A stretch of 28,110 bases of DNA, from the IMG/VR virus record IMGVR_UViG_3300020596_000090, positions 1 through 28,110 of that record; one strand, 5' to 3'. How positions within the stretch are numbered: position 1 is the first letter of the stretch; each line of letters begins with the position of its first letter. The position numbers and the translations under genes are program-made. The notes beneath the pieces were generated by a model. It had not been told where the DNA came from. It saw nothing but the letters and a program-made list of their open reading frames with translations, and did no database searches. Source of the stretch: a virus. Positions 23,396 to 28,110 of the stretch are shown piece after piece.

Positions 23396-25627
23396 ATGGC
23401 GTCAATGTACGTTTCTGAGTCTGAGCCTCAAAAACCCGACGCCATCGACGCCTACGAAAAAGTCCCCGACGTCGACCACCCTGAGTTGTCGGACGTGGTT
23501 GCCTGGGTCGACGAATGGGAGGAGGACACCGCGACGCCGCGCGAGCTCGCACGCCAGGACCGCGACTACTACGACGGCAACCAGCTCACGCAGGAGGAGC
23601 TTGACGATCTTGAGAATCGCGGTCAGCCGGCCATTATCAAAAACCGTATCGCCCGCAAGGTGAACACGGTCTTAGGCGACGAGATCGACAAGCGCGTTGA
23701 CCCTGTCGCTCGCCCGCGCACGCCTCAGCACACCGATTCCGCCCGCGCTGTAACCGACGGGTTGCGCTACGTTGCCGACGAGCAGGAGTTCAACCGTGTT
23801 CGAACGGCCGTCTTCAAAAACATTCTCGTCGAGGGAATGGGCGGGGCGCTGAAGTCCGTCGACGACGACGGCAAGCACGTGCTGACGCACATCGAGTGGG
23901 ACAGACTTATCTATGACCCTAAGAGCCGGCGCGCCGACTTCAAGGACGCAAAGTTTTTAGGGATCTTGCTGTGGCAGGACTTAGACGATGCGATCGCCGA
24001 CAACCCGGACGCAGATCCTAACGACCTAAACTCAGCCGTCGCAAACGATCAAATCACGTCCTCCGCCGAAACGACCGAAGATACGCCGCGCGGCGCCTGG
24101 GCCGACCGGCGCCGCCAGCGGGTGAAGATTGCCGAGATCTATTATCGAATCGGCCGCAACTACTACTGGTGCCGCTTTACGAAGGGCGCGTGGCTGGTTG
24201 AGCCGACCCGCACCGCGATCCTTGATGAGAAAAATAAGTACTCAGTCAACCCGCTCCTCCTAACCAGCTGCTACGTCGACCGCAACGGCGCACGTCGCGG
24301 CATCGTCCGCGATCTTATCAGCCCCCAGGACGAGGTTAATAAGCGCGCATCAAAGGCGCTGCACTTGCTCAACGTCCGCTCCGTTATCGCGGAGCACGAC
24401 GTCGTTGCCGACCCTGACAAGTTTATGGAGCAGATCGCAAAGCCAGACGGCTTTGCAGAGGTCGAAGCCGGCGCCCTGCAGGAGCAGCGGATCTTAATCC
24501 ACGACGGCTCAGCGCTTGCCGCCCCGCACGTCCAGCTGATGCAGATGGCCATGAGCGATATCGACACCATCGGCCCGTCGGCGTCGAACCTTCCGGACCT
24601 TCCGCAGGCCGCGTCTGGACGGGCTATTCTTGCTCGCACAAAGGCGGCTGCCAAGGAGATCCAACCCGTCTACGACGCCCTCGAGATGTGGACTCTCGCC
24701 GTCTACACGATCGACTGGCTCTGCATTCGCTCCGCGTGGACCGAGGAAAAATGGCTCCGCGTCACTGACGACAACGAGCTTGAGGGTTATCGCTTCACTG
24801 GTCTTAATCGCCGGCTGACCCGCGCCGCACGCTTACAAGAGCTGCTCGAAAAGCAACCGCCTGTGCCGCTCCCCAAGGCGCTCGAGACAGCGGCAGGCGA
24901 GTTTGCCCCCCTCGTGCTCGCCCAAGCCCAGGCGTTGCTCGCGCAACAGCATCCGCCGCAGCCTGTGCCCGGGCAACCACCGCCCGACCCCCAGCAGGCT
25001 ATCGTCGGGCTCGTGCTGCAAAACCCGCTGATGCAGCAAGACGTCACCGTCGACCAGGTTGATCAGATCCTCGTTGATATTATTCTCGACACAACTCCCA
25101 ACACCGCTGTGATCGAGCAGGAGGAGTTCGAGCAATGGGCGCAGCTTGCGCCGTCGCTTGTCCAGGGCGGACTCGACCCGCGCGAAGCCGCTAAGCTTAC
25201 GGTTCAGCTGTCGCAGTTCCGAGACAAAAACAAGGTCCTCGAGATGCTCAACAAGCAGCCACCGCCCCAGGTACAACAGCAACAGCAAATGATACAGCAG
25301 CTGCAGCAGCAGATGGCCCAAGTCGAGCTGCAGCTTAAGCAGTCCGAGGTGGCCAAAAACCAGGCCGACACCCAGCTGTCGGCCGCTCGTGCCCAGGCCG
25401 AGATGGCAATGCTTGGCCAGCCACACCAGGCGTCGCCGGTTGACCAGGCCCGGGCCCAGCGCGAGCTGGTGAAGACCCAGCTCGACGTCGAGCGCACACA
25501 GGCTCAGGTCGGACGCGACCACGCGGCAACCCAGCGCGACGTCGCGGCAGCCGAAACACACCGCGTCGACCAGGTCATCAAAATCCAGCGGGCAAACCAG
25601 CCCCCCGAGGTGCCCTTTGTCCCGTAG
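23396..25627 (+). CDS. Portal protein, P22-like, 743 aa
   Basis: Dodecameric ring at the packaging vertex, by family. Residues 30-100 read like the start of P22-type portals (ELARQDRDYYDGNQLTQEELDDLENRGQPAIIKNRIARKVNTVLGDE), followed by PVARPRTPQHTD..A and a beta-rich wing with WDRLIYDPKSRRADFKDAKF. The C-terminal part, from about residue 622, is a Gln-rich coiled coil (QQQQQMIQQLQQQMAQ), as in long P22-type portals with a barrel. Length is close to P22's 725. The ATG at 23396 has a GGGGGG ribosome site about 7 nt before it; the frame stays open to 23192, but that would cross both operators. It is on the strand opposite to terminase, scaffold and coat. Confidence 0.88.
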   Translation: MASMYVSESEPQKPDAIDAYEKVPDVDHPELSDVVAWVDEWEEDTATPRELARQDRDYYDGNQLTQEELDDLENRGQPAIIKNRIARKVNTVLGDEIDKRVDPVARPRTPQHTDSARAVTDGLRYVADEQEFNRVRTAVFKNILVEGMGGALKSVDDDGKHVLTHIEWDRLIYDPKSRRADFKDAKFLGILLWQDLDDAIADNPDADPNDLNSAVANDQITSSAETTEDTPRGAWADRRRQRVKIAEIYYRIGRNYYWCRFTKGAWLVEPTRTAILDEKNKYSVNPLLLTSCYVDRNGARRGIVRDLISPQDEVNKRASKALHLLNVRSVIAEHDVVADPDKFMEQIAKPDGFAEVEAGALQEQRILIHDGSALAAPHVQLMQMAMSDIDTIGPSASNLPDLPQAASGRAILARTKAAAKEIQPVYDALEMWTLAVYTIDWLCIRSAWTEEKWLRVTDDNELEGYRFTGLNRRLTRAARLQELLEKQPPVPLPKALETAAGEFAPLVLAQAQALLAQQHPPQPVPGQPPPDPQQAIVGLVLQNPLMQQDVTVDQVDQILVDIILDTTPNTAVIEQEEFEQWAQLAPSLVQGGLDPREAAKLTVQLSQFRDKNKVLEMLNKQPPPQVQQQQQMIQQLQQQMAQVELQLKQSEVAKNQADTQLSAARAQAEMAMLGQPHQASPVDQARAQRELVKTQLDVERTQAQVGRDHAATQRDVAAAETHRVDQVIKIQRANQPPEVPFVP

Positions 25628-25949
25628 AGCTCCACCACGTAAGCGCGGTGTCCTGGCGCAAAGCCCGCCGCTTGGATGTTTGGACGCAAGCCCGGACGAA
25701 GTCACCTCGGCTGTTGCCGCGTGTGCCGTGATCTCGGGCGTCTATCCCGGGCGCGGCGGCGAGTACGACCGCCAGCGCGACTGCTATGTCATCACCGGCA
25801 AAGACTTAAACCGTGTGAAGATTGTCGACTTCGTCATCCAGGGCTCCGATGTTGCCGGGGCCATCCATGTCGCGCGCGCCCTGTGGGGCAAGCGCTACGA
25901 GCGCGGAGATGCCGAGCCTGGCAGCTTCCTGATGCCGATACCAGTCTAA
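25617..25949 (+). CDS. Small hypothetical protein after the portal, 110 aa
   Basis: Not recognised. It has a basic N-terminus, then DASPDEVTSAVAACAVISG, a charged GEYDRQRDCYVITGK strand and an Ala-rich helix (SDVAGAIHVARALWGKRYE). The TTG at 25617 has GAGG 6 nt upstream and overlaps the portal end by 11 nt. A TTG at 25680 is an alternative with a poorer ribosome site. It may be a portal-adjacent morphogenesis factor. This is inference. Confidence 0.5.
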   Translation: MSRRAPPRKRGVLAQSPPLGCLDASPDEVTSAVAACAVISGVYPGRGGEYDRQRDCYVITGKDLNRVKIVDFVIQGSDVAGAIHVARALWGKRYERGDAEPGSFLMPIPV

Positions 25950-25965
25950 GTCGCAACAACGCGAG

Positions 25966-25977
25966 CCGCTTTAGCGG
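25966..25977 (+). other. Small hairpin before the 153-aa gene's ribosome site
   Basis: CCGCT-TT-AGCGG, followed after 3 nt by GGGGAG and then ATG. Too small to act as a terminator. Confidence 0.3.
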
Positions 25978-25993
25978 TCAGGGGAGATTTGCT

Positions 25994-26455
25994 ATGTCTA
26001 AAAAAGACAAGGCGGACAAAGACGCGCCAGTGGCGAGCGGCAACGTTGCACCGTCGAGCGGTGTTGGTGACAAGTTCGGAGCCGACGCGTCGACAGATCC
26101 TGTTGAGAGTGCAAAGGACACCTTGCGCAAGGCTGACCACGGCGCTGCCGGCGGTGACCGCGCAACGTCCGGCAACGTGTCGGACTACGGTGGCGGCAAG
26201 CTCGAGCGCGATGTGGCCGAGCCAGAAAGCGCCGCTGAACGCAAGACGCGTTACAGCAAGCTTGCCCAGGCAGGGATCAAAATGGACGGGACGAGCGCGT
26301 ACGAAGAGTACGAGGTCTACAAGCGCAACGTCAACGCGCTGCGTGACGAAGGCAAGGAGATCGATCTTGCAACCATCGAGCGCCTCTCAAAGCTTAAAGA
26401 AGCCGCCAAGGCTGAGGTTGAAAAGCACGGTCTTGATCCTAAGTTGATCCACTAG
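25994..26455 (+). CDS. Charged hypothetical protein, 153 aa
   Basis: Not recognised. An acidic/basic, Gly- and Ser-rich disordered N-terminal 85 residues (SKKDKADKDAPVASGN) precede a helical C-terminal half: ERKTRYSKLAQAGIKMDG, AYEEYEVYKRNVNALRDE, TIERLSKLKEAAKAEVEKHG. The half resembles a helical bundle of a small structural or assembly factor. GGGGAG lies 7 nt before the ATG, so this start is taken rather than the longer open frame from 25676. It ends 14 nt before the convergent terminator. Confidence 0.6.
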   Translation: MSKKDKADKDAPVASGNVAPSSGVGDKFGADASTDPVESAKDTLRKADHGAAGGDRATSGNVSDYGGGKLERDVAEPESAAERKTRYSKLAQAGIKMDGTSAYEEYEVYKRNVNALRDEGKEIDLATIERLSKLKEAAKAEVEKHGLDPKLIH

Positions 26456-26468
26456 TTTACACAGGGGA

Positions 26469-26498
26469 GCGACGCGGGCAGGCATCGTGCCGCGTCGC
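26469..26498. terminator. Stem-loop between convergent operons
   Basis: GCGACGCGG (26469-26477) pairs with CCGCGTCGC (26490-26498), 9 bp with a 12-nt loop. It lies between the plus-strand 153-aa gene and the minus-strand terminase end, so it could end both. No T-run. Confidence 0.7.
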
Positions 26499-26503
26499 AC
26501 TCA

Positions 26504-27790
26504 CTACGCCGTCTTCCAACTTATGCGCCTCTTCTCACGCTCGTTGCCGTAGTCGGGGGGCTTGGGCGGTGGCTTGTTTGCGCCCTTGTGCGGCTTGCCT
26601 GACTGGATAACGCGGCAGAGCGCGTAGCGGATCGCATCAAAGCAGTGATCGTTGCCGTCCTGAAGCACCGGCAACACGAGTCCGCTATTGCGGTCGGTCT
26701 TGTAGCTCCACAGCTTGGCTTCGCGCGCTGTGTTTACGCACCGCGGGTGGATAACGATCCGCTCGTAGCTGCGCAGGTGCTCGACCCCATCGTCTACACT
26801 CCCCGGCCACTTCGATGCAGGCAGCACGCGTGGGTATCCGTTGCGCCGAAGATAGCTGATTGTTTCGGGGCGCGCCGAATCCGCATACATCGCGTGCGTG
26901 CGGGCGCCCGGGAGGCGGTCAAGCAGGATGGGCGTATCGTCGACATCCACGCCAACGCCGCACGCCTCGTGCTCGACGTAGAGCGTGCGCGTTGAGCGAC
27001 GCGAGCCGTCCTTGTTTTCCACCACCTCGATCCAGGCCTTCACAGCGGCGGTGGGGTCTGTTGCGAAACCAAAGTCCAAGCCGTAAAGCGGCGACCAGCT
27101 CTCCTCTGGCGTAAAGTCGCAAATCACCCAGCGACCCCGAAGCACTTGGGCGTCGGACACACGCCGGAGCTCGCCGCCCCAGGTGTGGGATGCGGCTTCG
27201 GGGTCTGTTGCGTAGGCGTGGAGCATCTCGGCGCGCAATACCTCGGGAAACCACTGGTTTTCGGTGTGGTTGACAACAACGTCGAGACAGTCCGGTCCGC
27301 GGTTAACGACGAGTCGCTGATAGGTTGCGTCCTCTTCCTGGTCCGGGTTCCAGGTGCAAATAATGCGGCTCCCCTCTTTACGGATCGTTGGCGTGAGCAG
27401 CTCCCACGAGCGTGGGCTCATCGTCTGGGCTTCCTCGCACCAGCACACGTCGATCCCCTCGAGGCCCTTGAGGGACTGTACGTTATTGCGGAGCCCGGAG
27501 AATATAAATTCGCTCCCGTTGCGGCCGACGATTGTCGTTTGCTGGACAGCGAAGAACGCCGACAGGCCGAGGGCGTCGACCTGTTCGGCGAGCAGCTTGT
27601 GGACGCTGTCCTGAATGCTGTTTTGAAACTCACGCGCACAGAGGACGCGCATCTTTTGGGCTGATGCTTGGATCAAGAGGGCTCGGGCGACAGCCCAGCT
27701 TTTTCCGCTGCCGCGACCGCCGCGCAAGGAGATCAGGCGATTGGGCCTCCAGAGGACACGCGCCCAGGAGGGGAACTGGGCGGTTGTCAG
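26504..27790 (-). CDS. Terminase large subunit (PBSX-like), 428 aa
   Basis: DNA packaging motor with N-terminal ATPase and C-terminal nuclease. Walker A RGGRGSGKS (residues 23-31); Walker B-type IDVCWCEEA near 113-121; ATPase coupling TWNPDQ. The nuclease part has GLDFGFATDPTAAV, YADSARPETISYL and CFDAIRYAL, the expected acidic set. The conventional start is TTG at 27727, but that would place Walker A at residues 2-10 and omit the usual strand before it. Coding-like FPSWARVLWRPNRLISL continues upstream to a CTG at 27790 that overlaps the previous TGA (CTGA) and has GGGGGAGAAGG upstream. The CTG start is therefore chosen. Confidence 0.88.
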   Translation of the reverse strand: MTTAQFPSWARVLWRPNRLISLRGGRGSGKSWAVARALLIQASAQKMRVLCAREFQNSIQDSVHKLLAEQVDALGLSAFFAVQQTTIVGRNGSEFIFSGLRNNVQSLKGLEGIDVCWCEEAQTMSPRSWELLTPTIRKEGSRIICTWNPDQEEDATYQRLVVNRGPDCLDVVVNHTENQWFPEVLRAEMLHAYATDPEAASHTWGGELRRVSDAQVLRGRWVICDFTPEESWSPLYGLDFGFATDPTAAVKAWIEVVENKDGSRRSTRTLYVEHEACGVGVDVDDTPILLDRLPGARTHAMYADSARPETISYLRRNGYPRVLPASKWPGSVDDGVEHLRSYERIVIHPRCVNTAREAKLWSYKTDRNSGLVLPVLQDGNDHCFDAIRYALCRVIQSGKPHKGANKPPPKPPDYGNEREKRRISWKTA

Positions 27791-28110
27791 CTGCCTTCTC
27801 CCCCGGGATTTTGGCTGCCTTCTCCTACAAACTCGACGCGCAGGTTCAGCGACTCGCCGTTGGCGCTCGCGTGCTCGATTGCCTGGACGGCTTTCCCGAG
27901 GTTGCGGTCAAGCACAACGCACGCCGCTTGGCAGCGGATCTTCTCGTCGACGGACTCCAGGAGCTCGCCCAGGACCTGGACGGCCCTGGGGGTGAGCGCC
28001 TCGAGAGCGCGGCGGATCTCGGGGTCAATGGCCTTCTTACCGTTCGGGTTGCCGCTAACACCTTTGCCGTCAGGGCCTTTGGCCCAGTTGGGGTTGCCGC
28101 GTTTGCCGGG
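27787..28110 (-). CDS. Small-terminase-like protein, C-terminal 107 aa (5' end outside window)
   Basis: Directly upstream of the large terminase. It starts mid-gene at the window edge with repeats GNPN (GKRGNPNWAKGPDGK and SGNPNGKK), the basic Gly/Asn/Pro signature of DUF5681-like N-termini. These often lie beside terminase genes. It then has a helical segment EIRRALEALTPRAVQVLGELL and IRCQAACVVLDRNLGKAVQA, and a Gly-rich end. A DNA-recognition role in packaging is likely from position and composition, but not proved. Its TGA overlaps the next CTG. Confidence 0.6.
   Translation of the reverse strand, partial: PGKRGNPNWAKGPDGKGVSGNPNGKKAIDPEIRRALEALTPRAVQVLGELLESVDEKIRCQAACVVLDRNLGKAVQAIEHASANGESLNLRVEFVGEGSQNPGGEGS

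Noticed and set aside
24833-25705. Minus-strand ORF of 290 codons
   Set aside because: Antisense to the portal's C-terminal half. Its Leu-rich runs are the complement of CAG-rich Gln codons.

Overview
The window is almost wholly a tailed-phage (podovirus-like, P22-type) genome segment or prophage from a high-GC Gram-negative host. Evidence for a phage: a large terminase, portal, scaffold, coat, P22 gp4-like and gp10-like tail-hub proteins, a tail-collar protein, large Gly/Ala-rich ejection-type proteins, a fibre, an M15 endolysin and holin-like proteins. The host phylum cannot be read from the sequence. A lipoprotein gene, coil-plus-membrane lysis proteins and an aromatic-ended barrel-like protein fit an outer-membrane host.

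Layout. (1) Positions 1-2618, minus: a replication operon read leftward, with an HTH-like protein, a 23-codon micro-ORF, a 108-residue unknown and a PrimPol/zinc-ribbon/ATPase primase-helicase that runs off the left edge. (2) Positions 2668-5680, plus: a strong sigma70-type promoter with an inverted repeat over its likely start site, a chain of six small early genes joined by overlapping stop/start codons, then a Sak4-like RecA-fold ATPase and an SSB-like protein, closed by a 13-bp stem. (3) Positions 5791-6603, plus: a lipoprotein gene followed by the decayed 5' end of a tyrosine-integrase gene. (4) Positions 6606-23244, minus: the late operon, transcribed as scaffold, coat, AT-hook protein, gp4-like, gp10-like, collar, ejection-type proteins, fibre, LamG protein, then a dense set of small membrane, coil and zinc proteins with the endolysin. 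(5) Positions 23396-26455, plus: portal and two small genes, inverted relative to both flanks. (6) Positions 26504-28110, minus: large terminase and the end of a small-terminase-like gene.

The genome is tightly packed. Within operons most neighbouring genes overlap by 1 or 4 nt (TAATG, TGATG, ATGA, GTGA, TTGA), and one junction is CTGA, which implies a CTG start for the large terminase. The most unusual points are the inverted portal segment with two near-identical palindromes in its divergent leader, the CTG-started terminase, Sec-type signal sequences on the two tail-appendage proteins, an HExxH membrane protein ahead of the lysis genes, and an integrase relic suggesting loss of lysogeny functions. 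No tRNA, rRNA, CRISPR array or insertion sequence was seen. No gene-free stretch exceeds about 180 bases.
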